Source of the DNA: an uncultured Thermanaerothrix sp.
Lineage (GTDB): Bacteria > Chloroflexota > Anaerolineae > Anaerolineales > Anaerolineaceae
DNA: 64,000 nt
Assembly: GCF_938028735.1 (NCBI RefSeq)
Contig: NZ_CALIMF010000002.1
Coordinates: 186,001 to 250,000 of the forward strand
Direction: 5' to 3'
The translations under genes and the position numbers were made by a program. The notes beneath the pieces are model-generated. The model was not told the DNA's origin and searched no databases. It saw only the letters and a list, made by a program, of their open reading frames with translations. Of this stretch, positions 36,539 through 45,302 are shown piece by piece (the stretch's first letter is position 1; each line of letters opens with the position of its first letter).

Positions 36539-37690
36539 ATGCTTCTAACACGTGAGATGCTAGAAGAAATTGAAGATCGTAACCTTGCACCCTATGGATT
36601 TCGCAGTAAATACTCACGCGGACGCCGTTATCCAGAGGACGAGCCCGAATACCGCACCGTGTTCCAGCGTGACCGCGACCGCATTCTCCACACCACTGCT
36701 TTCCGCCGCCTGGAATATAAAACCCAAGTCTTTATCACCTACGAAGGGGATTATTATCGCACGCGCCTGACCCACACACTTGAAGTGGCCCAGATTGCGC
36801 GCACCATTGCCCGAGCCTTGGGGGGCAACGAAGATCTAACTGAAGCCATTTGCTTGGCACATGACCTTGGTCATCCTCCGTTCGGTCACTCTGGCGAAAC
36901 CGCTCTGGCTCGCCTAATGAAGGACTATGGCGGCTTCGATCACAACCGTCAGTCGTTCCGTATTGTGACCGAACTAGAACGCCGATATCCGGATTTTATA
37001 GGGCTTAACCTTTCTTGGGAGGTCCTCGAAGGCATTGTCAAGCACGAGACCGAGTACGATAAAGCCGAAGCCCGTGACTTTAACCCCGAACTGCGGGGTC
37101 ACCTGGAAGCCCAAATTGCCAATGTGGCAGACGAGCTGGCCTATACTGCCCACGACCTGGATGACGGTCTGCGTTCTGGGCTTCTCAATCTGGACATGCT
37201 GGATGGTCTCGAACTATGGGAATTGTTAAAACATAGCATCGGTTGGGATGGCAAGGTGTTAGATGAAATGACACGTCACCGCCTGATTCGCCGCCTGATT
37301 GGGTTGGAAGTCAGCGATTTGGTTCATGCAACCCATCAGCGTTTGCGTGAGAGTGGCGTGCAATCTGTGGACGATCTACAGCGTTTGCCGTATAATGTAG
37401 TCGCTTTCAGCGAGGAATTTAACCGTCGCAACCGTCAACTGAAGGACTTTTTATTCCTTAACCTCTATCGTCATTATCGCGTTGTTCGTATGGCGGTAAA
37501 GGCCGAACGGCTCATCAGCGACCTTTTTGAGGCTTATTGTTCAGAGCCCACGATCCTACCCAGCCACATTCAACACCTGATCGAACAGCGCGGGTTAGAA
37601 AGGACCGTATGCGATTATATTGCCGGCATGACAGACCGCTTTGCCATTGAGGAGCATCAAAAATTATTTGCTCCCCTCACCCTCCCTTAG
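36539..37690 (+). CDS. dgt: Deoxyguanosinetriphosphate triphosphohydrolase-like protein
   Basis: A 383-residue HD-superfamily dNTPase hydrolysing dGTP (or other dNTPs) to the nucleoside and triphosphate. RTVFQRDRDRILHTTAFRRL lies near residue 41 and HTLEVAQ near 79; the metal-binding LAHDLGHPPFGHSGE is near 102, then the later Asp in ELAYTAHDLDDGL near 200. This is the shorter, type-2 form. ATG at 36539 follows AGGAGG at good spacing. It starts 9 bases after the IPK stop, so it may be on the same transcript. Substrate range cannot be told from sequence. Confidence 0.93.
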   Translation: MLLTREMLEEIEDRNLAPYGFRSKYSRGRRYPEDEPEYRTVFQRDRDRILHTTAFRRLEYKTQVFITYEGDYYRTRLTHTLEVAQIARTIARALGGNEDLTEAICLAHDLGHPPFGHSGETALARLMKDYGGFDHNRQSFRIVTELERRYPDFIGLNLSWEVLEGIVKHETEYDKAEARDFNPELRGHLEAQIANVADELAYTAHDLDDGLRSGLLNLDMLDGLELWELLKHSIGWDGKVLDEMTRHRLIRRLIGLEVSDLVHATHQRLRESGVQSVDDLQRLPYNVVAFSEEFNRRNRQLKDFLFLNLYRHYRVVRMAVKAERLISDLFEAYCSEPTILPSHIQHLIEQRGLERTVCDYIAGMTDRFAIEEHQKLFAPLTLP

Positions 37691-37770
37691 GAATTTGGCG
37701 ATTTTGACGGTCGGTAGCCGGGCAAGCGAAAACGATGCAATATTATGTCTTAGCGGAGAGGTGTTTGACC

Positions 37771-38238
37771 ATGTCCGAAGTACATTATTTGACTGCCGAA
37801 GGTTACCAGCGCATGCAACAAGAGTTGGAGTACTTGAAGACCACCGCGCGCCAGCAACTGGCTCAACGCCTGCGCGCAGCCATTCAGCAAGGCGACTTGT
37901 CTGAAAACGCCGACTACATTGCGGCCAAGGAGGAACAGGGGTTCATCGAGGGACGCATTCAGGAATTGGAGCAAGTGCTACGCAACGCTGTCATCATTGA
38001 CCACACCGAAAAAAAAGCCAATGAGGTGAGCATTGGGCATGTAGTAACCGTCCAGGAAGGCAATTTCCCACCAGAGACCTATCATCTGGTCGGGCCTAAA
38101 GAAGCCGACCCCCTCAACGGGCGCATTTCACACGAATCCCCGATTGGAAGAGCCCTCTTAGGCAGAAAAGTTGGCGATGAGGTCACTGCAGAAACGCCCG
38201 GTGGCGTCATCCGTCTAAAGATCCTTAAGATTGAGTAA
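37771..38238 (+). CDS. greA: Transcription elongation factor GreA
   Basis: A 155-residue Gre factor that stimulates transcript cleavage in backtracked RNA polymerase. The N-terminal coiled coil (residues 1-75) carries QGDLSENADYIAAKEEQ at its tip, with the acidic D and E residues that reach the polymerase active site. The C-terminal FKBP-like domain ends with HESPIGRALLGRKVGDEV and a final VIRLKILKIE. ATG at 37771 is chosen for GAGAGG nine bases upstream; an ORF extension to 37735 adds a non-family sequence. A hairpin terminator follows. Confidence 0.95.
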   Translation: MSEVHYLTAEGYQRMQQELEYLKTTARQQLAQRLRAAIQQGDLSENADYIAAKEEQGFIEGRIQELEQVLRNAVIIDHTEKKANEVSIGHVVTVQEGNFPPETYHLVGPKEADPLNGRISHESPIGRALLGRKVGDEVTAETPGGVIRLKILKIE

Positions 38239-38262
38239 CTTTTGATAAGGAGCAAAATAGAC

Positions 38263-38289
38263 GCGCCCCCTTTCATCCAAAGGGGGCGC
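38263..38289. terminator. Intrinsic-type hairpin between greA and the convergent gene
   Basis: An 11-bp perfect stem pairs GCGCCCCCTTT (38263-38273) with AAAGGGGGCGC (38279-38289) around a 5-base loop. The sequence after it is only moderately T-rich. It lies 24 bases past the greA stop and before the end of the convergent minus-strand gene. Confidence 0.7.
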
Positions 38290-38324
38290 CTGTCTTCTCC
38301 AACTCAGAGAACCAAAAGATTGAC

Positions 38325-39332
38325 TCAGGCCTGTTTCTGCCACACAGAAAGCTCAATAGTAATGCGTTCAAAATAACTTTCCGGAGGCAGCGCCCCTCCC
38401 CCTAGTACCAAGTCTGCCACATGCGCCTCCATAATCAGGGTATTCGCTTCTAACGTGATACGCTGACCGGGCTCTACTTGAATCAGTTCACCCTTGGATT
38501 CCAGCCGCTGGCGGATAGCCGGATCGTTATAAGCGTGGGGCGTCATCAGGACCTTGGTGACCGTTTGATAATCGTTCTTATCAAAAAGCCAAACTTCTAA
38601 TGCAGTGACGCGCTTAGGTTCACCCACCCCAATGGTATCCGAAATACCAACGCCGCATTCGCCTAGGAACTCACCCGCGGGTGAATCAATACTGAAGGAA
38701 TCGTCATAAAGGTCATCCCCTAGCACATAAGTGGTCATAAACTGGGAGATTGGAGGCTGTTGCCCCTGAGCCACATAATCCGTTGGCTCCGCCTGACGGC
38801 TGTACTCGCGTGCTTGGCTGACTACCGAGGGTGCCGCTCCACCCCGCTGGCGACGAAAAACAAGCAAGTACACCAGCACCCCACCCACCGCCAGCGTTAC
38901 CAAGCAAAGCGCAATCACGATGGTCACCCCCGATGCCCTGGGGGCCGTGGTGGGTTGCCCGGCACCTGGCGTCACCGCGGGCAGAGGAAGGACTGGGCCC
39001 TGCAAGGCTGCACGGAATTGATTGATATCACTCTCGCTCAAGTTGCATTGCCCAGGTTTTAAGTCGGCGAGCAAAGCTTCCCCCTCCTGACCTAGGAGTT
39101 CAAATCGCGCCCTGGCGTTGACCTGATTCTGGTTCTTGATGTAAGAATCAATAATCATGCACAGGTAGTCTGTCTTCAAATCAGCGCGCAGATGACGCGG
39201 TTCTGCATTGACCCAACGCACTGGCCAAAGCCACCACCCCAGAATCGGCAACCCAATGATCAATCCAAGGACAAAGCCGCTCACCGCAGCAACGATTGGA
39301 TTTTTCAAACGCTCACGCAGCATCTCCATCAT
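38325..39332 (-). CDS. Unknown two-pass membrane protein
   Basis: A 335-residue protein of no recognised family. A first hydrophobic segment lies at about 14-37 (AAVSGFVLGLIIGLPILGWW), followed by a region of about 90 residues (helical, with two Cys), a Pro/Thr/Ala-rich linker, a second segment at about 137-160 (VTIVIALCLVTLAVGGVLVY), and a beta-rich C-terminal domain from 200 to 335 with many acidic residues (GDDLYDDSFSID). Topology is probably both termini cytoplasmic. ATG follows AGGAGA. It lies 128 bases downstream of topA on the same strand, and the gap holds no feature I can see. Function is unknown. Confidence 0.75.
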   Translation of the reverse strand: MMEMLRERLKNPIVAAVSGFVLGLIIGLPILGWWLWPVRWVNAEPRHLRADLKTDYLCMIIDSYIKNQNQVNARARFELLGQEGEALLADLKPGQCNLSESDINQFRAALQGPVLPLPAVTPGAGQPTTAPRASGVTIVIALCLVTLAVGGVLVYLLVFRRQRGGAAPSVVSQAREYSRQAEPTDYVAQGQQPPISQFMTTYVLGDDLYDDSFSIDSPAGEFLGECGVGISDTIGVGEPKRVTALEVWLFDKNDYQTVTKVLMTPHAYNDPAIRQRLESKGELIQVEPGQRITLEANTLIMEAHVADLVLGGGALPPESYFERITIELSVWQKQA

Positions 39333-39460
39333 GATCTTCTCTCCTACTAGCGGGCTATTTCAGTCCAGTGGCCGGCACGTGATTATTGTAGGTCAGGACC
39401 CTAAATCGCGCAACCGCCGCCAGGTCTGGATTATGGTCTTAGTGCCCTTCGATGCAAGAT

Positions 39461-41770
39461 TCATGCCGATTCGGCTGTCTTCTCTCCGATTTTTTCCAGC
39501 AAAAAGGTTTCATTGCAGCGCAGACATTGGGCTTCACGTTTATTGACTTCAACTAGCAATCCTCCACAAGCTGGGCACGGGACAGGCAGTGGGCGCTTCC
39601 AAGACGTAAACTGGCACTGTGGATAATTTGCACACCCGTAGAATACCCGTCCCCGCCGTGTCTTCCGGATCACCAGTTCACCACCATCCTCCGGGCAGGT
39701 AATCCCCAATTTCTCTAGCCAAGGCTCGGTATAGCGACAAGTCGGGAAATTGCTACAACTAATGAATTTGCCATACCGTCCGTAACGAATAACCAGAGGA
39801 TGGCCGCATTGCGGGCAATCCCGCCCTACCGGCTCTAGATCCATCTTGCTGACCGGAATCTCTGCCTGCGCTTTTTTAACCTGTGGAGCAAATGAGTCAT
39901 AGAAAGCCCGAATGACCTCCGTCCATGCCCGCTGACCCGAGGCAATTTCGTCTAAATCCTCTTCCATGCGAGCGGTAAAACCGATGTCCACAATCTCAGG
40001 AAAATGCTGCACCAGCAGATCATTAACGAGCCGCCCCGTTTCCGTCGGTATTAGGCGCTTGTTTTCACGCACGACATAGCCGCGCTCCTGAATGGTCGAA
40101 AGGATAGGGGCGTAGGTCGAAGGGCGCCCAACCCCATATTCTTCCAGGGCCTGCACTAGTGCAGCCTCCGTGTAACGGGGAGGTGGTTGTGTGAAGTGCT
40201 GCTCGGGGAGCACCCGCATCAACCGCTGCAACTGCCCCTCTTGGATACCGGTTGGAATGCGCACATTTTCTTCGTCCTCGCCTCCACGTTGGTCTTCATC
40301 GCGCGCTTCTTCGTATAGCACCAGAAAGCCCGGAAAACGCACACTGGAACCTGAAGCGCGGAAAAGATAAACCTGATCCTCGTACTTGCCTTCCACCTCA
40401 ACAGCGAGTGTATCCAAAATAGCAGATTCCATCTGTGAGGCCACAAACCGTTGCCAGATCAACTGATAAAGCTTAAACTGCTCAGCCGTCAGGTAAGGTT
40501 TCAGCTTTTCGGGTACACGGAACACTGAGGTGGGACGAATGGCCTCATGGGCTTCCTGTGCGGCGACCGCTCGCGTGCGGTAATGAGGCGGCGAGGGAGG
40601 CAAAAACGCCTCTCCGAAGACCTGACGAATGTAGTCACGCGCTTCCCGCTGAGCTAACTCAGAAACATTGGTCGAGTCCGTACGCATATAAGTGATCAAA
40701 CCAGTTGCACCGCCTTCACCAACATCCAAACCCTCATAGAGTTGTTGGGCGATCATCATCGTGCGCCGGGGGGTGAACCCCAAACGTCGCGAGGCCTCCT
40801 GTTGTAGCGTGCTGGTGATAAACGGGGCCGAGGGACGTCGTCGACGTTCACCGCGCTTGATGCGGGCAATGTGATAACGCGCTTGCTCAAGCCTGATCAC
40901 CACTGCCTGAGTCTCCGCCTCGCTGCTGAGCTGCACCTCCTGCTCATTGATTCGCACTAAACGGGCCATAAAGGACTGTTGCAGTCCTTCAGGCAGGAAT
41001 TCGGCTTGAATCGTCCAATACTCCTGCGGGACAAAGGATTCGATTTCGCGCTCTCGCTCCACAACCAAGCGCAACGCTACTGATTGCACCCGTCCAGCCG
41101 AGAGACGGCTACGCACCTTTTCCCACAACAGCGGGCTTAGGCTATATCCCACTAAGCGATCCAGGACGCGCCGCCCTTGCTGAGCGTTGACCAGATTCAT
41201 ATCAATTCCCCGCGGATGGGAAAACGCCTCCTGAATGGCTGGCTGGGTAATTTCATGAAAAACCACCCGTTTGGCAATCCGTGGGTCAATCTCAGCGGCC
41301 TCAAGCAAATGCCATGCAATGGCTTCCCCCTCGCGATCGGGATCGGTCGCCAGGTAAACCTCTTCTGCTGCTTTGGCCAGGGCTTTAATCTCCTTAACCA
41401 CGGCCCGCTTTTCATTGGGCACGCGATACTTGGGTCGGAAGTCGTTTTCAATATCCACCGAGAGCTCGGAGCGCAGAAGATCACGCACGTGTCCCACCGA
41501 GGCTTTCACCGTGTACCCCTTACCCAAAAAACGCCCCACGGTTTTGGCTTTGGCTGGCGATTCCACAATCACCAGTTTGCCATTCCGGCGCGTTTCAGGT
41601 TGGGGAACTGGATTAAGGCCAACATGGGCCTCAGTGGCACCTATGCGGGTCATCTTTGTCCCACACACTGGGCAAAACCCAGTGGTCACAGGTCGCCCTG
41701 CCTTGTTATAGCCGGGCTGGGGATCTTTCATTTCACGTTTGGTCTTACAACGAACGCAATAGGCTTCCAA
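39461..41770 (-). CDS. topA: DNA topoisomerase I with N-terminal DUF5679-like zinc domain
   Basis: About 769 residues. Residues 1-45 are a small zinc-ribbon-like domain (C5, C8, C33, C36; GRPVTTGFCPVCGTKM) resembling DUF5679. The Toprim domain follows with VIVESPAKAK (Glu70) and ATDPDREGEA (Asp143, Asp145, Glu147). The nucleophilic Tyr is Y361 in LITYMRTDST. Three C-terminal zinc modules follow near 600-765; the middle one begins CPEDGG and lacks one Cys. The enzyme relaxes negative supercoils by cutting one strand. The start is TTG at 41770, six bases after GAGGAG, which gives MEAYC as in the DUF5679 family; a longer ORF would overlap manC. Confidence 0.93.
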   Translation of the reverse strand: MEAYCVRCKTKREMKDPQPGYNKAGRPVTTGFCPVCGTKMTRIGATEAHVGLNPVPQPETRRNGKLVIVESPAKAKTVGRFLGKGYTVKASVGHVRDLLRSELSVDIENDFRPKYRVPNEKRAVVKEIKALAKAAEEVYLATDPDREGEAIAWHLLEAAEIDPRIAKRVVFHEITQPAIQEAFSHPRGIDMNLVNAQQGRRVLDRLVGYSLSPLLWEKVRSRLSAGRVQSVALRLVVEREREIESFVPQEYWTIQAEFLPEGLQQSFMARLVRINEQEVQLSSEAETQAVVIRLEQARYHIARIKRGERRRRPSAPFITSTLQQEASRRLGFTPRRTMMIAQQLYEGLDVGEGGATGLITYMRTDSTNVSELAQREARDYIRQVFGEAFLPPSPPHYRTRAVAAQEAHEAIRPTSVFRVPEKLKPYLTAEQFKLYQLIWQRFVASQMESAILDTLAVEVEGKYEDQVYLFRASGSSVRFPGFLVLYEEARDEDQRGGEDEENVRIPTGIQEGQLQRLMRVLPEQHFTQPPPRYTEAALVQALEEYGVGRPSTYAPILSTIQERGYVVRENKRLIPTETGRLVNDLLVQHFPEIVDIGFTARMEEDLDEIASGQRAWTEVIRAFYDSFAPQVKKAQAEIPVSKMDLEPVGRDCPQCGHPLVIRYGRYGKFISCSNFPTCRYTEPWLEKLGITCPEDGGELVIRKTRRGRVFYGCANYPQCQFTSWKRPLPVPCPACGGLLVEVNKREAQCLRCNETFLLEKIGEKTAESA

Positions 41771-41776
41771 GGTCCA

Positions 41777-41782
41777 CTCCTC
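41777..41782 (-). promoter_or_regulatory. Ribosome binding site fixing the TTG start of topA
   Basis: GAGGAG on the minus strand, overlapping the manC stop codon and 6 bases before TTG at 41770. No ATG gives a better fit. Confidence 0.75.
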
Positions 41783-42869
41783 ACAAGTAATGGTTTTTCC
41801 CACTTTGAGAGAGAATTTTAACCACTTCACGCACTTTTTGGGCCTGCGAACGCTTACAAATTAGTAAAACGTCCGAGGTGTCGACCACCACAATGTCCTC
41901 CAGGCCAACCACAGCCATTAAGCGTCCCGACTGCTCAGAAAACAATAAAGTCCCCTGGGTTTCGAGCAATAACGTTTCTTCTGCCAGAATCAGATTGCCG
42001 TGCTCATCTTGGGGCAACACTTCAAATAACGAATCCCAACTTCCCACGTCGTTCCACCCCAAACCCTCTGCCGAAAGTACAGCTACCCGGTCGGCACGCT
42101 CCATGATCCCATAATCAATGGTCTCCGGGCGTATGTGCGGCCACAGTTGTTGCAAAACCGTTTGGCCCTCTACACTCCCCCACGTCTTGCCAATACGAGA
42201 TAAGATTGCAGCCAAATCAGGCATCCAGCGTTCAAATTCCTCTAGGATGCGATCCACCCGCCAGATAAACATACCCGAATTCCAATCAAAGCCGCCTGCC
42301 TCCAGCATAGCACGGGCAGTGGCTTCGTCCGGCTTTTCCTTAAACTTGACCACCCGGTAGAAGGGTAAACCATTTTGTTCTCCCAATTGTTCCCCTCGCT
42401 GGATATATCCATACCCTGTTGCCGGATAAGTGGGGAGCACGCCCAGGGTAACCAAATACCCCTCCTGTGCGACCTGATAGGCTGCACGCAAAAGACGGTG
42501 AAAGTGAGCTGTGTTTTGGATTACATGGTCAGCCGTTAAAACTGCCATTACGCTGCGGGGATTCTGTCGTGCCAGAACCGTTGCCGCCAGCCCCACTACC
42601 GAGGCCGTCCCCTTTGGCATGGGCTCAAGCAAGAAGTTCTGCGGTGAGAGGTAGGGAACCTGCGCCTGCAGATGAGACGCCTGTTCACGGGCTGTAACAA
42701 CCAGAATGCGCTCTGGGGGAAACAAACCTTCTAACCGCTCCACAGCTTGCTGAAAGAGAGTGCGCTCACGACCAAGGCGCAACATCTGCTTGGGACGCGA
42801 TTGTCGTGAAAGAGGCCACAGCCGAGTACCACCCCCTCCTGCCATGATAACCGCATAATAATCCTGCAT
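41781..42869 (-). CDS. manC: Mannose-1-phosphate guanylyltransferase
   Basis: A 362-residue nucleotidyltransferase making GDP-mannose from mannose-1-phosphate and GTP. The N-terminal MAGGGGTRLWPLSRQSRPKQ (residues 10-28) is the signature loop, with FLLEPMPKGTA near 80 and VVKFKEKPDEATA near 171. It is the short form, without the C-terminal phosphomannose isomerase domain of the bifunctional enzymes. GDP-mannose feeds envelope glycans and may serve the glycan genes at 11-26 kb, though that is inference. ATG follows GGAGGG; it starts 7 bases after the dprA stop codon. Confidence 0.93.
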   Translation of the reverse strand: MQDYYAVIMAGGGGTRLWPLSRQSRPKQMLRLGRERTLFQQAVERLEGLFPPERILVVTAREQASHLQAQVPYLSPQNFLLEPMPKGTASVVGLAATVLARQNPRSVMAVLTADHVIQNTAHFHRLLRAAYQVAQEGYLVTLGVLPTYPATGYGYIQRGEQLGEQNGLPFYRVVKFKEKPDEATARAMLEAGGFDWNSGMFIWRVDRILEEFERWMPDLAAILSRIGKTWGSVEGQTVLQQLWPHIRPETIDYGIMERADRVAVLSAEGLGWNDVGSWDSLFEVLPQDEHGNLILAEETLLLETQGTLLFSEQSGRLMAVVGLEDIVVVDTSDVLLICKRSQAQKVREVVKILSQSGKNHYL

Positions 42870-42876
42870 GACTCCC

Positions 42877-43986
42877 TTACCCTCCTACATAGAAAGATGT
42901 ATCTTCCCGCAAGACAGTAAAGTTAGCCCCACCCACATTGCGTACCAGACCCTTAAGTTCCATCATCGCCAAATTGGCAAGCACTTTTTCGGCACTCAGC
43001 CCTGAGAGAAAGCAGATCTCATCTACCGATAGCACCTGATCCCCCATGACTCTGAGCAGAGCGGCTTCCACCTCATTTCCTGGCAACAGAGCCCGCACGG
43101 CTTGTTGATGTTGCACTTGAGTGAGGTCCAGCACCTCCAGCACATCTTCCGGCTGCAACAACGGACGCGCCCCATTGGCGATCAAACGATTCGTCCCCTT
43201 GGAGGCAGGCGAGGTAATATTACCTGGTACGGCAAAGACCTCACGCCCCTGTTCGGCTGCGAATGTAGCCGTGATCAAGGCCCCGCTCTTCTCCCCCGCC
43301 TCTACCACCACGGTCGCAAGAGCTAAACCCGAAATAATGCGATTTCGGGGTGGGAAATTGGTCGCTTCGGGTGGCGTGCCGGGTGGATAATCGCTGAGCA
43401 ACGCCCCTTGTAATCCTATCCGAGCCGCCAGACGCTGATGCTCAGGTGGATAGATTACATCCACACCGTTGCCTAATACGGCCAGAGTGCGCCCACCGGC
43501 GTTGAGGGCTGCCTCATGAGCCAACGCATCCACCCCCCGGGCTAAACCACTGACAACGGTCACCCCATGTTGGGCAAGCACCATGGCCAAGTGTTCAGTC
43601 ACTCGCCGCCCATAGGCACTGACCTGACGCGTCCCCACTACTGCTACAGCAACCTGATCCGCAGGAAGCAACGTACCCTTCAGATAAAGCACTGGCGGGG
43701 GCTGATCAATGTTCTTCAACAGAAACGGATAATCCTCATCCTCCCAGGTAATAACTCGAATCTGCTGCTGCGTCAATGCGTCTTCTATCTCTTCAAGACG
43801 CAGACGCTGGCGTGCTTCGAGAATTGCCTCAATCAGACGAGAAGGTATCCCCGCTGCGCGCAGAGCCTCCGGAGGCGCCTGCCAGGCGCGCTCTAGGGTG
43901 CCAAAGCGCTCTAACAACGCCCGCATGCGCACTGCTCCAATGCCCCTAACATGATTAAAAGCCACCCAGTAGAGCCGCGCATCCAT
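42877..43986 (-). CDS. dprA: DNA-processing protein DprA
   Basis: A 369-residue DprA/Smf protein that protects incoming single-stranded DNA and loads RecA during natural transformation. The N-terminal helical part (1-60, NHVRGIGAVRMRALLERFG) precedes the Rossmann-like core with VVGTRQVSAYGR near 115, VSGLARGVDALAHEAAL near 140 and GALITATFAAEQGREVFAVPG near 230. The C-terminal 60 residues fit a winged helix. No competence gene is adjacent. Its place between rimM and manC suggests a housekeeping operon. Confidence 0.93.
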   Translation of the reverse strand: MDARLYWVAFNHVRGIGAVRMRALLERFGTLERAWQAPPEALRAAGIPSRLIEAILEARQRLRLEEIEDALTQQQIRVITWEDEDYPFLLKNIDQPPPVLYLKGTLLPADQVAVAVVGTRQVSAYGRRVTEHLAMVLAQHGVTVVSGLARGVDALAHEAALNAGGRTLAVLGNGVDVIYPPEHQRLAARIGLQGALLSDYPPGTPPEATNFPPRNRIISGLALATVVVEAGEKSGALITATFAAEQGREVFAVPGNITSPASKGTNRLIANGARPLLQPEDVLEVLDLTQVQHQQAVRALLPGNEVEAALLRVMGDQVLSVDEICFLSGLSAEKVLANLAMMELKGLVRNVGGANFTVLREDTSFYVGG

Positions 43987-43992
43987 GATCGG

Positions 43993-44559
43993 CTAAAGCC
44001 ATTCAGGTGGATTGACGATCAGGCAATGAGAGTCCAGATCCACCTCGAGAATCACCCCTTCAATGACCGGCAAAAGAACCTCACTGCCCTTCTCGCTCTG
44101 CACGACATAGACATCATTAGCCCCGGTTTCCAGGATCTCGCTCAGTACTCCCAAGAGGTTGCCATGAAGATCAAAGACCCTTAAGCCTAGCAACTGGTGG
44201 TGATAGTACTCCCCCTCGGGCAGGGGTGGAAGCTCATCGGCGCGAACATAGAGATACTGATTACGAAAGCCTGCCACTTGATCACGATCTTCGTACCCTT
44301 CAAATGCAATTAGCATCGCCTGAAGGGCTGGACGCGCTGAGCGGATACGAACCGGTTGGTGGCTTTCTCCTACGTAGAGTTGCCGCCCAGGGACTAGACG
44401 CTCCGGGAAGTGGGTGAGGAGATCCATCACCATCTCTCCGCGCACCCCGTGCGGACGACGGATTCGCCCGACTGCCAAGAACACAGGCTCGCCCGAGGGG
44501 AGCGAGCCCGTGTTATCCCGTTGCAAATAGCGTTTTCGAGGACGAGAAGGGTTTTTCAC
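43993..44559 (-). CDS. rimM: Ribosome maturation factor RimM
   Basis: A 188-residue 30S assembly factor. The N-terminal beta-barrel begins AVGRIRRPHGVRGEMVMD near residue 29; the C-terminal PRC-barrel has EYYHHQLLGLRVFD near 118 and DVYVVQSEKGSEVLLP near 150. It binds S19 and assists maturation of the 16S rRNA head domain. The start is GTG at 44559, overlapping the khpA stop as GTGA. The order rpsP-khpA-rimM is a common bacterial arrangement. Confidence 0.93.
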   Translation of the reverse strand: MKNPSRPRKRYLQRDNTGSLPSGEPVFLAVGRIRRPHGVRGEMVMDLLTHFPERLVPGRQLYVGESHQPVRIRSARPALQAMLIAFEGYEDRDQVAGFRNQYLYVRADELPPLPEGEYYHHQLLGLRVFDLHGNLLGVLSEILETGANDVYVVQSEKGSEVLLPVIEGVILEVDLDSHCLIVNPPEWL

Positions 44560-44795
44560 CGCGGATCTACCACGTCCAGGGTAGCCTGTTTTCCCTCGCG
44601 GGCTGCCGCAACGCGCAACAAAATGCGCATGGCATTAGCAACGCGCCCGTTCTTGCCAATGATACGGCCCATGTCTTGTTTAGAGACATGCAACTCAACC
44701 CGCACCCGGTTGGCCCCTAACCGCTCTTGCCTGACCTCCACCTGGGAAGGGTCATCCACAAGTGCACGGGCAATATATTCGACCAGGTCTCTCAC
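44556..44795 (-). CDS. khpA: KH-domain RNA-binding protein KhpA
   Basis: A 79-residue single KH-domain protein. The GxxG loop is in MGRIIGKNGRVANAMR (residues 42-57). KhpA proteins bind RNA, often with KhpB/Jag. The start is GTG at 44795 with AGGGG upstream. It lies between rpsP and rimM, the usual neighbourhood. Confidence 0.93.
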   Translation of the reverse strand: MRDLVEYIARALVDDPSQVEVRQERLGANRVRVELHVSKQDMGRIIGKNGRVANAMRILLRVAAAREGKQATLDVVDPR

Positions 44796-44818
44796 ATCAA
44801 ACCCCTATCTGCGCCATT

Positions 44819-45178
44819 TTAGGCGCGTGAAGTCACAACGGGTTTTGTCTTCGGGTTCACCTTGCGACTGGCGTAATAAGCTTCTGCCTCGGCCAGTAAC
44901 GCTTCTAGCGCTTCACCCGCCTTATAACGGGCATAACGATCCAGCAAGCCCGCACTGCGGAACAATTTCTCTACCGCCTCGCTCAGTTGGGCGCCCTTGT
45001 TCATCCAATCGAAGACACGATCCTCCTTTACCTGGATGGTGAAGGGCTCCGTACGCGGATTGTAAAAACCTAGAATCTCCAAGAAACGACCATCGCGTGG
45101 CATTTCTTTATCTGCTGCCACAATACGATAACTGGGTTGACCCCGAGCACCGACACGACGCAAACGAATTCTGACCAT
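44819..45178 (-). CDS. rpsP: Small ribosomal subunit protein bS16
   Basis: A 119-residue S16, longer than the usual 80-90 residues because of an alanine-rich and basic tail. The N-terminal MVRIRLRRVGARGQPSYRIV and DGRFLEILGFYNPR near residue 30 are diagnostic. It stabilises the 30S body during assembly. ATG follows GAGGAG at a rather long 11 bases. The 123-base space between the ffh stop and this start holds a large hairpin described separately. Confidence 0.96.
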   Translation of the reverse strand: MVRIRLRRVGARGQPSYRIVAADKEMPRDGRFLEILGFYNPRTEPFTIQVKEDRVFDWMNKGAQLSEAVEKLFRSAGLLDRYARYKAGEALEALLAEAEAYYASRKVNPKTKPVVTSRA

Positions 45179-45244
45179 CTGAGATATCTCTCCTCTTGTT
45201 ATTGTTTAGACTAGCCATTGTGCTTATTCTATCATCAGGCCCCA

Positions 45245-45302
45245 GAGGTCACCGAAAAGTGAGGGACGCGGAAGGGCACGCGAGTCTTTTCGGAGCGACC
45301 TC
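45245..45302 (-). other. Large imperfect hairpin between ffh and rpsP
   Basis: Two interrupted arms pair: GAGGTC plus CCGAAAAG-complement on one side (45245-45250 and 45252-45259) with 45286-45293 and 45297-45302. This gives 14 bp with a small internal bulge and a 26-base loop in which CGCG recurs. It begins at the ffh stop codon. There is no T-run after it, so a plain terminator is unlikely; processing, attenuation or mRNA stability are possibilities. Confidence 0.5.

Noticed and set aside
41177-41821. Plus-strand frame of 214 residues opposite topA
   Set aside because: Antisense to conserved Toprim and zinc domains; no start signal.
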